Positions 24,696 through 37,733 of a stretch of DNA of 64,000 nucleotides are shown one piece after another (positions within the stretch are counted from its first letter, which is position 1; each line of letters starts with the position of its first letter). The position numbers were made by a program, and so were the translations under genes. The stretch lies in NCBI RefSeq assembly GCF_003265705.1, contig NW_020312894.1:5736334-5800333 (forward strand), in the 5' to 3' direction. The stretch comes from Callorhinus ursinus (taxonomy: Eukaryota > Chordata > Mammalia > Carnivora > Otariidae). Below the pieces are notes generated by a model. The model searched no databases and was not told the origin of the DNA. It saw only the letters and a program-made list of their open reading frames with translations.

Positions 24696-26069
24696 GACCA
24701 ACCAAAATAAAGGGAGGGATGAAGGCAAAAAAGTATGTATCCTAGGAATCAAAATAATAATAATAACTTTGCAAAAGGGCATAGAAAACATAAACTACCA
24801 TAATGTTCAGGTGAGAAAGAAGAGATCCTTCTAAGTTTGAGCTGATGTGAAAAAAATACAGACCTGGCTCCACGAAAGCAGCCGTGGTTCAAAAGGACAC
24901 GTGAGCATCACCGTCAGCGCACGGCTTCCCCTGATCCTACTATTAATTAGCACAAATAACATCGTGCACCTTTTATTAACATTCTATACCTTTACCTCGA
25001 GGCCACGGGCTGCAGTTATTATGGCTCATTAGCAGCCGCTGGGAGTAGACAACAATTTTACAGGACGCAGAGGGCACATGAGGCAGGGCGGCCCCACCCA
25101 GCCAGGCCCCCTACGAGCCTGGGAAACTGGCCCCTGGCCGGCTGGACCGGAGCCACAAAGCCGCTCAAGTTCGGGTGAAACAGGAGCGGATGCATCTGGA
25201 ATGGCTAACGAGTTGCTGGAGCGTCTATCACATCAGCACCAAACTTCCCACCGGGATGGATCCCCGCCTGAGAAATCCCATCACTTGTTCCCTCTGCTCA
25301 CCTCCCTTTATAGGAAAAGCAGCTCATTGCAGGGGGCCGGGGGGACGGGCAATGTGGCCTCACTTCCTCCTGTTTCTGACCCCGCGTGTCCACATCCAGG
25401 GAGGCTGAGGAGGCCCCAGTGGATGCAGTCACTCCCAGAGCAGACAGCTCAGGACTGCGTCAGCCCCACACTGCTGTGCTCCACACGGCTCCAAAACCGC
25501 ACAAGCCATGGCCAGGGAGCCTCATTACTTATGCAAATGTGTGGTGGTGTGTCGGGTGACAGCATCTTGTCAGTAATGAGTACTTAAAACTGACTAGAAA
25601 AACAAGGATTTTGAAAATTAAAATGCTACAGAAGATATTCCTCTGCCCTAATGTAATTTATTAACCAGAGAGAACAAGCTTGTTGTAAAGGGCGAGCATG
25701 CCTTTGAGACAAGTCTTCTGTGGATTCCAGAACTCTGTCCTTGCCCTCCAGGGCTCCCACCTTCTTCCCTGCAGCCCGCTCCCACCCCCGGCTATTCCAT
25801 TCGTGCAGGCTGCCCGGCCCACCACTCCCTCTATGCTTTGGCCGAGGAAAGACATGCCCGAGTGTCCCCCATCCATGCACGCTGTTCCGTTCACCCCACA
25901 CCTCTGCCTACTATTCCACAATCCTCCCAGGTTGACCCCACACCTCAACTCAAACTGAAGTTTGGAAAGAGAACCTTCTCTGTGAGGTGTAGACAGCAGG
26001 TACTAAATTAAGACCAGAGAATGGAAGAGGCCTCACCACGCCCCCCAGGTGTGGGGGTGGGACACTCAA

Positions 26070-26275
26070 GCACACAGACGAGGTCTGAACCCGAGCCCCC
26101 TCACTGACTAGCTGGGTGACCTTGGGGGACTGAGCTGGGGTCTGGGAGCCTCAGGTTCCTCCACCATAATGTGTGGAGCAATGACCACAGCGACAGTACA
26201 TGGGGTCACTGTGGGTGAGGGCAGATCCAAACGGCACAGTAAGAGCACATGAATGTTAGCTAACATTTATGAGCC
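26070..26275 (+). repeat. MIR-like remnant
   Basis: The piece actgactagctgggtgacct followed by a degraded ctgagc...cctcaggttcctcc core fits MIR in forward orientation. Confidence 0.5.
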
Positions 26276-26714
26276 GCTGCTCTTACCCCAAAGTTCTGGC
26301 CATCGAGGAGTGCCATGCATAATCAGCAGACCCTGGCCTGCCGCCTGGCGGGCTGGCTCTGGCCATCAGGCAAGTCTGCGGTGGTTGGGGACTGCTTCCC
26401 ACGCTGCCCAGCCCTCATGACCCCGCTCCTCCCACTCTCCCTGAACCCCGACCCCTCATTAGCTAGGGCCCTGCTCTGCTGAGACAACAGGACGGGGCAG
26501 GTGGTGGAATGATGCTGCAGACCCACCTGCCCCCCCCACACACACACCCGCTTACCACGAAGGACCCCATACTATCTCGATCCCTTGGTTCTTTCGCCCC
26601 TGTGGCCTCTACCACCCCCTCCCAAGCTTTGCTGATATGCGTGCTCTCCATACACCAGCCCTGCGGACCACAAGAACACGCCTCCCCAATGCTTCTCAAC
26701 AACAGTGGGGTCCC

Positions 26715-26940
26715 GGCTCCTCGCTGGCCCCACAGTGGGGTCTACCTTCCCCAGCTTCAAGCCTTTGCACATATACTCGCTGTCCTGCACCCCTACCTCT
26801 GCAGGTCCCACACCTTGGCAAGGGCCTACGTCAGGCAGGCCCCCTTCCAAAAATAGCACGAAGGATGGACACATCACCGCACAGCAGTGGCTTCTGAGGA
26901 GCCCCTCCCCTATGCCAGGCATTGTGCCATGGGTTCGACA
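26715..26940 (+). repeat. L2-like LINE remnant
   Basis: The piece aagcctttgcacatatactc...ctgtcctgcacccc resembles the L2 segment around gcctttgcacatgctgttcc. It is weak and the limits are approximate. Confidence 0.35.
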
Positions 26941-27149
26941 GCCTCCATCCTGCTTGGTCAAGACCCCCGGGCATTTATACTCCAGATGAAGCATCTGTGA
27001 GGACACAGAGAGCCAGAGCAGAGGACCTCCATCCAAGTGGCCCCCACGGGGGTGTCCGTGACAAACACAGCCCTCCAGACCACTCTTTCCCTCAAAGCGA
27101 CAGCACACACAATGTAGCCAATCTTATTGTTCATTAAATCTTAGCTCAC

Positions 27150-27270
27150 TGCCCTGTAGGTACAGACCATGAAGGGCAGGGAGACATATAGCTGCCCGTC
27201 GTGATGTCTTAGTGTCTAGCACAGGGCTACGTCCTTAGCAGACGTTAATGAACGTGACAAGACAAACTCC
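27150..27270 (+). repeat. L2-like LINE 3' end
   Basis: The pieces gaccatgaagggcagggaga and tgtctagcacagggctacgt with gttaatgaacg resemble the L2 3' end. Confidence 0.45.
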
Positions 27271-27704
27271 AGTCATCAATAAAGAACTCTTCTGGAAGGA
27301 CAGGGACCCAAACCCCAGGTCTTCCCTCCCAGCTTCTCAGCATCAGTCAGCCCTACGCCAACATCTCCCCTCAGCCTGAAGCCAGACACCGGGGGCCGCC
27401 CACAAACACAAAACGGGTCTCGAGGGTTTCCATTCCAATGCAAATGGCATTAAGAGCCAATTTCTGAAATCCACTTGTATCTTTGTGACTTTTCGGATGG
27501 ATGGAACAGTGTTACAAGTCACACGGAAGAGAGGAAACAGGTCAACATGGAAATGAGCTAAAGGATTAAGACCACATCGTGTTAGGATCACCTAGTCCTA
27601 GAACAATGCAGAACAATCCAGAACAAGTGACAAGTGCAGCCTACGGAGCTTTGCCCTAGCTTTCCCTTGCAAGCAACACAGGCTAAAGTCAAGGGATTAC
27701 TCAC

Positions 27705-27777
27705 AGTCCTGTGACGACCTGTGGCGGAAGGTAAACCGAAGGTGGCTGCGATTGGCGTCTTCAATGGGGATGGCCAC
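27705..27777 (-). CDS. DOCK1: DOCK1 exon W14: DHR-1 domain
   Basis: This 73-bp exon codes for about residues 497-520 plus the first base of Ser521: VAIPIEDANRSHLRFTFRHR, then SSQD. The HLRFTFRHRSS segment is a conserved DHR-1 strand and basic loop. Ala replaces the Val that I recall in human EDVNRSH. The acceptor is gcgcag and the donor GTGAGT. Confidence 0.97.
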
Positions 27778-28736
27778 CTGCGCAATCGAAAGAGCAAGTT
27801 TCAGCGCCCGTACTGTATCTTCTCACATCAATGGTTTTGTTCAATGGAGATACTATGCAACTGTACACATTTCCTCCCTGAAGCGATGAAAATACTGTAT
27901 GCCTAATCCCCTATAGGGCTTTCCCAAAGGCAAAATGCTTTTGGAAAATTTAAACAAGACAATATTGCAAGGGATGCCAAACCAATTCTGCAAGACAGCA
28001 CAAGTTTTCGTAAACATTCACGTCCTCACTGTTAAAAGTCTATTTTTTACAAGTTGACAATTTCCTAGTAGCCCTTATTGGAGGTGTCCACAGTCCCTCC
28101 ACAGCTGCAGGGTCCTGCCCTCGGGCAGCAGGAAGAAAGCTTTCCTGTTGTGACGAGCAGTCAAAGAAGAAAGACCCCATGCATACTGCCTTTAAGCGAA
28201 GACTGCCCCAAATCCTATCTGCCATCCGTCTTCTAAGGCCAACCCCAGGCCGGGTTTCCCAATATTCAAGCCCTCGGCACAGGAGCTGGGATGTACCACG
28301 GTGGGCTGCCGTAGTGACATCAGCGAGCCACGTCAGGAGAGCAGAGTGCCACACCATGGACGGGGACCTGTCTCCCCAGCGACGTCCTCCATATATTGTC
28401 CCCTCTATTTTTTCCCATTTGGTGTAAAGCAGGATACCACACAGGTAACAGACCCAGGAAGAGAAAGATAATAGCTATCTTTAGAGGACTCTGTCATTTG
28501 TCTCCATGAAAGTCCTGTTTTTATGTCCAAAAGCAGAGGAGAGTAAATGTATTCCAAGAAATGCCGGCATGGCTCCTAAGCAACCTTGAACGACTTTGTT
28601 GGGAGAGCGCCTCTGCCTGCGCAGGGTGCCTGCTGACAAGCAGCCCCGGGTTGGGTGGGAGCTGGGGACTTCCTTAGGATACAAATGAGCATTTCATAAT
28701 CAACCCCGTGGGATAAAATGACCATGTAAATGATAC
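27778..28736 (-). other. DOCK1 intron W13-W14 (959 bp)
   Basis: I see no recognisable repeat or other element in this intron. Confidence 0.75.
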
Positions 28737-28835
28737 CTTAACGGTCTCAAACCAACGTGGCTGTTTTACTTGGTAGTAAATCACAGACTTGTACTCCGAA
28801 ATCGCTTCATCACCAGCACCCGGGTAAATCACATG
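28737..28835 (-). CDS. DOCK1: DOCK1 exon W13: DHR-1 domain
   Basis: This 99-bp exon codes for exactly 33 residues, about 464-496: [20 protein letters not shown], then [13 protein letters not shown]. The [14 protein letters not shown] stretch is the central DHR-1 motif shared by DOCK-A members. Tyr replaces the Phe that I recall in human HVIFPG. It is in phase 0 at both ends, so a skipped form would keep frame but break the C2 fold. The donor is GTATCA. Confidence 0.98.
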
Positions 28836-29972
28836 CTTTAAAAGAAGGCATAAAGAGTTCACATCAGACCTCATAGAGCTTGACACTGCATCCATCTCCC
28901 CACCTCCCGCCCCCGTTAGATGAGCTAAGCAGAGCACTACAGGAATGCCAATAAACCCCATCACAAATGGAATATGCTCCCAGCAATGGAAGGACAGATC
29001 CATCTGCAGCCAGCGCGGCCAGCACACAATCCTGCTCGCAGACAGTTAAGCATCTCGATGGTTATCAGTACAGGGATGCTACTGTCCTCACCCTTCGTAC
29101 CCTCACCCCTAACAGCCTTAACATTAAGGTCGGCAGGAAGTCACCTGATTCACTCAGTAGGTCCAGAATGAAGAGCTACAGGCTACGAAGGAGGTGGCAA
29201 CACTCCTTCCCGATCTACCAGCTGTAAACACTGACCACTTGGCTCCCGAGGAAGCAATGCCAATAAAGCCCAAGTGGCAAGGGTAACACCTCCCGGCAGT
29301 GACACTCGACATGGGCCATCCCCACAGAAGGGATGCCGCCCCCACATCCTGGCACAGCTGAGCCTCAGGTGCATACACAGGGCATTGCTCTCAAACACGT
29401 GGGCTTAGGACAGCCCAGCCCACCACCCAGGGTCCAGAGTGGTAGCCAGCAGGGGCACCTGCTCTGGCATGGCCTCCGGTCATCAGAGGTCACCGTCCCC
29501 GAGCACTGCCCAGCACGCCGAGTCCTGCAGGCCGCCGTGGTAACCGCCACCACCCAGGAGAGCACAAGGTCAGAAGCCCAGATTCAAACCCGTTTCACCC
29601 CCCACTAGCTTGATGACCCTTACAAGACTTCCCTGGGCCTCAGTTTCCCCAGCTCTCAGAATGTGATAATAACGGTGTCTGAACTTCTAGTGGGACCATT
29701 AGACCTCTGAACCCTGGGTCTACGCTGACAAGGGCCAGGAAAACAGAGGGGGTCAGGACCGCAGAGGTCTCCCCAGGCAGGTGTCAGCCAGGACCCCGCG
29801 CAGGCCAGCGCTTTACGGCGAGCTGGAGAAAGGGATAAAGAACAAACTCTCATCCCCAGAAATGGGATCACGCGGCCCCAGCTACGTCTTTTCCTACTCT
29901 GTAGCAAAGCCAAGAAAACACTTGGAAAATAAAGTTTCCACGCCACACATTAAGCTTTGCAACAATAAATAC
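28836..29972 (-). other. DOCK1 intron W12-W13 (1,137 bp)
   Basis: Only a MIR-like remnant (29565-29710) is recognisable here. Confidence 0.75.
29565..29710 (+). repeat. MIR-like remnant
   Basis: The run ccagattcaaacccgtttca...actagcttgatgacccttac...cctgggcctcagtttcccca follows the forward MIR core closely. Confidence 0.65.
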
Positions 29973-30097
29973 CTCCAGCCGTTTTCCGTCTTCATCGTAA
30001 ACAGACACTGTAACCTCCACATTCTTTGCTGTGGTTTTGCTTCCTTTATCAAAATCTCCTTGAACTAATGTTACGTAGATATCATTTCGAACATCAC
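29973..30097 (-). CDS. DOCK1: DOCK1 exon W12: DHR-1 domain, first part
   Basis: This 125-bp exon codes for about residues 423-463, from [20 protein letters not shown] through [16 protein letters not shown]. These are the first strands of the DHR-1 domain, a C2-like fold that binds PtdIns(3,4,5)P3 and brings DOCK1 to the plasma membrane (family knowledge). The NDIYVTL pattern is typical of DOCK C2 domains. The acceptor has a good pyrimidine tract (tttttcccccag); the donor is GTATTT. Confidence 0.98.
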
Positions 30098-31269
30098 CTG
30101 GGGGAAAAATTATACCTTTAAAACCAGTCCATTATTCATAATGTAACCAGGAATTCTGCAACACTGTTGAAATTGCTACCAATCCTAGCAGAGGATTATA
30201 AATACTGTATGATGATTACAAAATATTTTCTACAAAACAGTCTCAGCATTTAAAGGCATGACAAAAGCAGTTTTCAGCAGCATCATCATAAGATCACTAG
30301 AAGGAGGAAAAACATCAAGGCCCTTAATTATCTGCATGGTCCTTCACCTCGGTGGGCAGCTCATGCCCATGGTGACTCGAATGCTGCCGATGGGTTTGCA
30401 GGGACCATCCCCTGTCCAGTACCTACGGCCCATCGTGACTGACATCACTATCTCACGGTGGACCACTGGCTGTGTTCTCGGCGTCTGGGCAGCCAGAGTA
30501 TCACGTCATCAACGGCACACCTTGGATGACAACTGGCAATACTGGCTCCCTCTACATTTTTCTAAGGAGTGGAACAAAAAGCTGATCGAGAATGAGAACC
30601 ACCACAAGCCAAGGTTCTGAGCTGACGTCTGGGATCAGGGACTAGGAGTGGGTCAAGAGAGAAACTTTCTGCATGGACATGGATCTTCTCTCTTCCTGGT
30701 GGGCAGCTGTCAGGATCAGAACAGACCTGTTCTGTTCCGTTCAGAGCAGAACAAAACAGACCTGTGCATTTTAAAGTGAGATGGGCCATAAACTGTGACA
30801 ACAAAAACAAAAACAAAACCCATACACAACAAATAAACTCAAGACGCTTCTTCCTACTGAGAGCCTATGAGGCCCCTGGTAATGGTCCGACTGGGAAAAC
30901 GTAGCAAGCTTCATTAGCAGCGTGACTGAGAGCAAGCCTCACCACCCAGTGCCTATCCCTCCGCTGTCCATCTGGTCACCTCCCACGCTGACCCACCTGC
31001 TCTCCCACAGGGGATGTGAGCAACGGGTCCGTCAAGAGCAGCAAATGGCCCACTATGGGCCAAGAACAAGTCCCCTTGCTTTTTTGTTTTCTCCCGTTCT
31101 TTCTTTCTTTCTGCTCTATTCTGGCTTTTAATGTATCCGACTCTTAAATTAAGCTTTCATTTAAAAGTCACTATTATAATAATCCCAGTGGGTTGCTCCC
31201 ACAGCCACACTCCATCCTGGCAGAGAAGTGTGACTGCAGTCAGTACTACTGACCGTGCGAGAAGCTAAG

Positions 31270-31410
31270 AGTGATGGAGCCCAGGGCCAGGTGCAGGAGG
31301 CAAAGCTGCCAGGCCAACACCTGCCACCAATCCCTGTGTGACCTCAAACAAGTCACCCACCGCAGAACAGCCTCATCGATAAGGCAGGTGTTGTACGATC
31401 TGTAGGCCGT
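31270..31410 (+). repeat. MIR-like remnant
   Basis: The core tccctgtgtgacctcaaaca followed by agtcacccaccgcagaacag resembles MIR in forward orientation. Confidence 0.45.
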
Positions 31411-32213
31411 ACGATCCCTGCCTGCACATTCTACCAGAGAACAAAAGCCATAAGCAAAAAGGGTCACAAGAGCTTCATGAAGGTCAGAAGCCCATCAGAG
31501 AGCCATCACACGCTGGGGGCGGGGGGTGGCGAACCCTACGGTCTCACCCTCCTACTGGCCGAGTCATCCATACTCAGAGCCATCTCGGGAGTGAGACCCT
31601 GTTTACAGCAAATGAACCCCACAGATGCACACTCACGACAGTGCCCTCGGTGGAGGCCTGTAGGGCTCCAGGGTTCTCGTTCTGGGGAGGAAGGAACTGA
31701 AAGCAGGCGTGTGTGAACTCAAAGAGAAGACTCCCTCTGCCTCATGCAAGCCTCCGGCCACCTTCCCGGCTCAGAGGAACTCTGCTTCCCACCAGGATCC
31801 TTCAGAAACCTGCAGGATTTCCAGCGGCTCACAGAAAGGCAGAAAAGCCGGCGACACAGGTGACACAGCAGGCTCTCCCGCCGTGCAAAGGAGATGCACA
31901 TCTCTATAAAAAGCATCCCCGTAAGATGGGACAATGCACAGATCCTGCCAAGCTAAAGGCCAGGGATCTGAATGAAAACACCCCAGGCTGTCTCTCTCTC
32001 TCTCTCTCTCTCTCTAAGGGTACCATGTGGCACCCACGGCCTGTCGATGATTCCCCGGCCCTAAAAGAGAACATGATGACTCACTCCAGCTAGAAGCCCA
32101 TGCTACGGGAACCCCGACTCCCAACTCAGCACACAGAACCAGCCGGAACGATGGTCGGCTGTATGGCTTCCCCGGATATCTGTTAGATTATTTTAGAGGT
32201 CAAGACATACCTT

Positions 32214-32426
32214 TCTTTTTTTTTTTTTCTTTTTTTTCAAAGATTTTATTTATTTATTTGACAGAGAGAGATATAGCGAGAGAAGGAACACAAGCAGGGG
32301 GAGTGGCAGAGGGAGAAGCAGGCTTCCCGCTGAGCAGGGAGCCCGATGCGGAGCTCGACCCCAGGACCCTGGGATCATGACCTGAGTCAAAGGCAGACGC
32401 TTAATAACTGAGCCACCCAGGCGCCC
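32214..32426 (-). mobile_element. can-SINE, sense - (same sense as DOCK1)
   Basis: This is a full-length copy in reverse: poly(T), AAAGATTTTATTTATTTATT, a GA-rich block, and the head ending GAGCCACCCAGGCGCCC. Flanking repeats are imperfect (agacatacctttc and agacttacctttt). It lies 30 bp from a plus-strand copy. Confidence 0.94.
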
Positions 32427-32456
32427 TAGACTTACCTTTTAAGTTGGTCAATTATA

Positions 32457-32674
32457 GGGGCGCCTGGGTGGTTCAGTTGGTTGAGCGACTGCCTTCGGCT
32501 CAGGTCATGATCCCAGAGTCCCAGGATCGAGTCCTGCATCCGGCTCCCTGCTCAGTGGGGAGTCTGCTTCTGCTTCTCCCTCTGACCCTCCCCCCTCTCG
32601 TGTGCTCTCTCTCTCTCTCTCTCTCTCTCATTCTCTCTCTTTCAAATAAATAAATAAAATCTTTAAAAAAAAAA
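32457..32674 (+). mobile_element. can-SINE, sense +
   Basis: This is a full-length copy with (CT)n and an AATAAATAAATAAA tail. The 16-bp target-site repeats aagttggtcaattata (32441-32456 and 32675-32690) are perfect, so it is young. It faces the 32214-32426 copy as an inverted repeat and is antisense to DOCK1. Confidence 0.96.
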
Positions 32675-34034
32675 AAGTTGGTCAATTATAAAGAGAAATA
32701 CGACCACTATGAGCTAGAAGTTTTCTGGGTCTCCCTTTGGAACATGAGGCCATCCTAGACCACCCAAGACGAATGCCCAATGTCATCCTAATCTATAAAT
32801 TTCATCTCGAGTCCACATGCAAGCAATACATCCACTAAGAGCTCCAAATTAATTTGCTGCACACAGACTTGTTTCCTGCCCTACAAAGTATCCCTCGGTT
32901 TCACAGCATGCTGGACATCACGCTTTCTTCCTGTACAGGTGAGCCACTAAGATCCAGCCTAACCAATTTGAGATGTCCTTCACATTGATTCACCAGTCAG
33001 AGGACACAATGACCCACAACAGCCCTGAAAGACAGAGATAACAGAAAGAACATGTCCCCACCTGCCCCAAAATAAACAAAGCAGTTAACTCTGACAGCAT
33101 GCACAAAGAGCAGATACCTCTCCCTGCGAGCGTACGGCAGGGCCCTATAAAGGGAAACCACGGGGAACCTCTGAATGTGGGGTGGTTTGGCCCCATTTCT
33201 ACTGCTCATTAGCTGTGTAACTTTAGGCTGCGGCTTAATTTCAATCGCAATTAGTTCAACACCAATGTGTAGGCTTCCGAGATCCATAGATCAAGCCAAA
33301 CTATTAATGTGAGCATTTTGTGCAAACCAGAAAGTATCCCACAATATAAAGGATATTCACGGGCTTGCCCAAGATCTTGTGAGGATCAAATCAGATTATT
33401 AATATGATATCTGGAAAGTGAAAAGTATTATGTAAATAGGAGATTAATCTTAACATGGAATTCCATTATGGGTTTAATAAGCTTAAAATCCATCATCGGG
33501 CCTGAGCGATACTACGTAATATGAACTAAACAGGCACCAGGTGTGAACATTTACTTGCTGCCCCTCCTTCCTTGCTTTGATCAGATGTCTACCCAAACAC
33601 ACGTCGGGTGTCCACGTCTCCCTCATACAACCCTTGCCGTTAGGAGGAGCTGACGTCTAGGTGGCTAATGTGCACACCCCACGCCCAAGCCCATCACTGC
33701 CCGGGGACTGCAGGGCAGGGGCCTGAGCAGGCCAGTCTGGATGATGCTCAGGCTCCTTGCTGGGCAACACTGGTTCAAAAGCACACTATCTTCTTCAGGA
33801 CACTGGGGTCTGGGAAGAAAATGGGAGTCATCAGGGCCCTTACCCAGAGGACAAAGTCAATATGCACAGGAGACAACCAGCCGTGGTTACTATGGAGAAA
33901 TGGAGCCAGTGCCCGGGCTGACCCTGCTGCTCAGGTGCATGAGCCGATGAATATCCTCAGGGTTCAGCCGTCTGAGCTGGGCTTGTGCTTTCTTTGACAT
34001 TACCCCCTACAGCATCCCAATTCCAACCCACCCT

Positions 34035-34160
34035 ACAGGGAGGAATTATCCTTACTCTCCTTCTTCAGAGTAGCAGAGCACAGCTAATTGAGGCGGGGGA
34101 GAAGCTGTGGTGCAACTCCACACAGAGGCTGGACTCCAGGTCCTGAGCTCTCACTTCCGG
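34035..34160 (-). repeat. MIR-like remnant
   Basis: The pieces tacagggaggaattatcctt and gaggctggactccaggtcct resemble a reverse-orientation MIR. It is weak. Confidence 0.35.
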
Positions 34161-34909
34161 GGCGGAAGGCCGGCGTCACCTAATTGTGCCCCCTTAACTT
34201 TGAACACATTCTGGATGATTCCAAAGCTGTTATAGGACCTTCACTGTGAACCTACGTTAACATCATAAAAGAGCTGCCTTCATCCTACAGTGAACCAACC
34301 ACCATGATTGATCCATTGCTCAGAACCTAAAGTGAAGCCCGCAGGGCCCTGCAAAGGGCCCCAAGCTCCACCGCCCTTTATTGCATCTTATGTATTACCC
34401 AGCTCCGCACACGCAGTCGGGCAGCCAGGGTCAGTGGAATGTCTAACTCCCATTCTTCCTTTTCACCAGATGAGGTGGGGCAGAAACAAACTGCAAGGCT
34501 TCTGGATTAAGGGTAACAATGGATTACGGGACAATAAAGGGTTTTGCTTACAGTAATGATGACGTTCACTCCAGCTGGTGTCAGAGACCCACCTCAAGCT
34601 GGGTTTCTGGAAACGTTGAGTCCCGTGCTTGTCCTTATTACAACACTGCCAGAAGTCACTCCCACCAGCAGGTTATTACAACCAAGAGAAGCCACCTCCC
34701 TGCAGTCCGAACCTAGGTGGTCAGCGCTCACTCTGACCACAGCTCCTGCCTGCAGGAACGATCCACAGCCACCCTGGGGTGGACACATCACGTCCCACAA
34801 GCTCGTCCGTCACTGTCCCAACACTGCGCATTGTGGCCAGCTCTACAAGCTCCCCGAACACTGGCCACATCCACGCCACACACAGAGCGCTGAAGGAATC
34901 GGTCCTTAC

Positions 34910-35035
34910 CAGGCATGATTATCTCCGGAAACCCCGTTTTCCGAGCCACCGCTGTGGTCCTGTCCACTAAATGAGGAAATTCTTTTCTAATCTGATGGAT
35001 ATCTCCAGGAAGTAATTTTAATGTTACCCACAAAC
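34910..35035 (-). CDS. DOCK1: DOCK1 exon W11: entry to the DHR-1 domain
   Basis: This 126-bp exon codes for about residues 381-421 plus the first base of Gly422. It begins [20 protein letters not shown] and ends [13 protein letters not shown], just before the DHR-1/C2-type domain (about 425-609 in human DOCK1). At 126 bp it is a multiple of three and could be skipped without a frameshift. It lies between a minus-strand can-SINE (32214-32426) and a plus-strand one (37734-37932). Confidence 0.98.
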
Positions 35036-36464
35036 CTAGAAAGACAATGGACACATGAGTCATGGTTTATCTTATACATTTTTGAAGAATTATTTCAGGA
35101 AACCCATCTCAACGAATGCGCAACTGTTAATTCACAAGTTAACACCTTAGGAGAAAATGTGGGTGTATGAGAAAGAGAAAGAGGGGCCAGGGAAAGGTGG
35201 CTGGCACGGGGTAACCAGCTGCACCTGACTAGCGGGGTACACACTCTACCCTGGAGGGACCTCTCGCCCTGGCCAATGCACGGCCCCTGCCCAGAACCAA
35301 GGACCCCTCTCATAAGCGCTTAAGATCAATGAGGAAGAAGGCTTTTTCTAGCAGTGACTGAGAAGGGTCTCCCTTTCCATTCTCCCCAGAAGGAGGACGA
35401 CGCAGGAGGGCTCAGGAGGTAAATTCACAGCTTCCCTAACCCAGGAAGTCTCCTGTGCTTTCCAAAAGGTGTGCAGCACAGCGCTGGGCTGAAAGCCACC
35501 AACAAGCCAGCCCCACAGAGCCAAGGCAGCCTGGGCCCTCTGTTTCATGACGTCACAGCGAAGGGGGAGCAAATGCTCTGCCCACCACTTGGCGCTTCCC
35601 TGCAAGGAGGGAAGGTGAAGACTCCGAAACCCCCTGAGCGAGAAGGAAGGGCTGCCGTGGACAGAACACGGTGAACCTGCTCGCAGCTTCGAGCTGAGGG
35701 TGTGTGCCATCCTCTCCCTACACAAAGCGAAGGACAACTGCATTTTGTGTAAAATACTCCTGTGCAGCAAGCAAACAGGAAGTAAAAATAAGAGGGAATA
35801 CAGCAAAATCAAAGGCGGAAGACAAATCAGTTGCATGGCTCTCTCTACCATTTTCAAAGACAGGGCCTTGCTCCCAGGTGGGAAGGGAGGTTGTCACTGT
35901 CAGCTGACACATCCGGGTCTCCGTCCCTGGGACCTTGGGGGCCTGGCCTGCTTGCTCCCTGGTCACTCAGCCCAGCAGGACCCCAAGTGCCCGTCAGAAT
36001 ATAAAGGCATTTGCTCTCACTAACACCACTAGTGTGTGTGTGTGTGTGTTTATCTGTCTGTCCAGCCATTCCTCCCCTAGGATGCATATTTCCAGGGAGC
36101 AGAGACCATTCATCGCTGCTTAGCTCAGCACACCGCCTTCAGTAGAAGGCCAACGGGAAAACTGTAGACCCTGTCCACCAATATGCATTCCAAGCAGAAA
36201 TGGGAGACACCTGACAGTCCCACACAGGGAGCATCACCTGAGGCTGCTCTTGTCCAGAACCGCTCTGCTTGATGAAACCCCAAACCTCACACCCTTCTCC
36301 TCCAGCTTCCTTCCTGTCTGCTATCAGCTAGCCTGAAAACATCAGTCCTCTGCAAAGACCTGCATCACTTGTCGTTGAGAAAGCCCACAGTCACTGATGA
36401 CATTTTTCTCTGCCAGGTGGTGAACCCCTCTCCTCCTGCCATCTAGACAGTCCCTCTGATCTAT

Positions 36465-36560
36465 TCAAGTGTCTAATAAGCACCTACTGTGTGCCCGACA
36501 CACACTGGGCACTGCAGACACAGAGCAAACAATCATTATAGCCCCACCAGGGACTTAGCT
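36465..36560 (+). repeat. Ancient interspersed repeat fragment (family uncertain)
   Basis: The phrase taataagcacctactgtgtg followed by acacactgggcactgcagac is a familiar widespread mammalian repeat motif (gagcacctactatgtgccag). I cannot assign the family with confidence. Confidence 0.4.
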
Positions 36561-37733
36561 TCTGTCCCACGAGTCAAACACTAAACCCATGGTCTCAGTG
36601 AACTATGCAACTCTTAAGAGCTTTCTAAGGAAAAGTCCAGGGCAACTGCATAACCCCAAGACTGCGATCCTGGAGGTCACAGAGGCTCTCCCGAAGAAGG
36701 GACATCCAAAGAGATCGGAAGATGAGTCAACACTAAGCAACGGGCGTGCAGACCTGTGCCCACCCGGGTGCCGGACAACCCGAGCCACGGCGGGAGAGGC
36801 ATGAGAGGAGGCTGGGAGGGCGGCAGGGCCCCAAGGTGGGAACTGCTCCATCTGAAGCAGTGGGGAGGCTGGAAAGACGAGCAAGTACCAGGGTCCCACT
36901 TGACAGCACTCTGGGAGCCGTGTGGGGCCGGGCAGGTGGGGGGAGGGGGAGCTCAGAGCCAAGTGAGGATCCCAGCAGAGAAGCCACGACAGGGACCCAG
37001 GCAGCAGCACAGAGGCGCGGGTGGCGGGACCCGTGTGGAGGTCAAACCAGAACCTGAAGGGGGGGCGGTGCTCACGGGGACGGTTGTGGGCACGACCGAG
37101 AGCAGGTGCCGGGCTACCGCTCCCTGAGCCAGAAAACCCTGCACCCTGGCCACGTCCTGAACGGTGAGAAAGAAGAGGACCCTGAACTAGGCACTGAATT
37201 CCCAACAGTAAAGCTCACAGAGGACGCCAGAGGCCAGAGATCACGGAAAGCCCAGAGTGCACCGTGTGGTCAGTGGCACAAAATGCAGCCCAGAGAACAG
37301 GGCACCAGGGCGGTGTCTGCAGCACAGAGCAGACAGGGTGACACCGCAGACCCCAGCGAGTGCACCCGGTAAAGCCGGGGGTGGGAGCGGGGGCTACGCT
37401 GACGGGAGAAGGACAAAGAAGGAACAGAAAGTGAAGGTCAGAGGGAGGAGGCATATGCTACTCTGCTGAGAAACTGGGAGTAGAGAAAGAGTCAGTAACA
37501 AAAACAGGTGTATGATCTAAGGTAGACTGTTTCAAGCGTGGTATTTTCCTTTTCTTTCCTTTCCTATTTTTTCCTTTCTGTTTCTTTTCAAGATTTAAAA
37601 CTCCAAATCATAAGAGGGAGAGTTTGAAGGAAGAGAAGAGAAGCATAACCAATAAAAAGAAGTCCCTAAAGAGATGTCAAGAGGTGACCCCAAAACAGGG
37701 GCCCATGTATCATTGCTCAGAATGTGCACCGCA

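Larger units (their letters stand above)
22671..27704 (-). other. DOCK1 intron W14-W15
   Basis: This holds an MLT1 LTR (23405), a can-SINE (24311), and L2-like (24605, 26715, 27150) and MIR-like (26070) remnants. The region 25000-27100 is GC-rich with many chance open frames on both strands and no recognisable product. Confidence 0.8.
30098..34909 (-). other. DOCK1 intron W11-W12
   Basis: This holds a head-on pair of can-SINEs (32214-32674), MIR-like remnants (31270 and 34035), and a (CT)n run at 31992-32015. The A/T-rich part at 33200-33520 has no assigned repeat. Confidence 0.8.

Noticed and set aside
36603..37205. 200-codon minus-strand frame in GC-rich DNA
   Set aside because: Several frames on both strands are open over the same bases, as expected for GC-rich sequence. 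No recognisable protein features.
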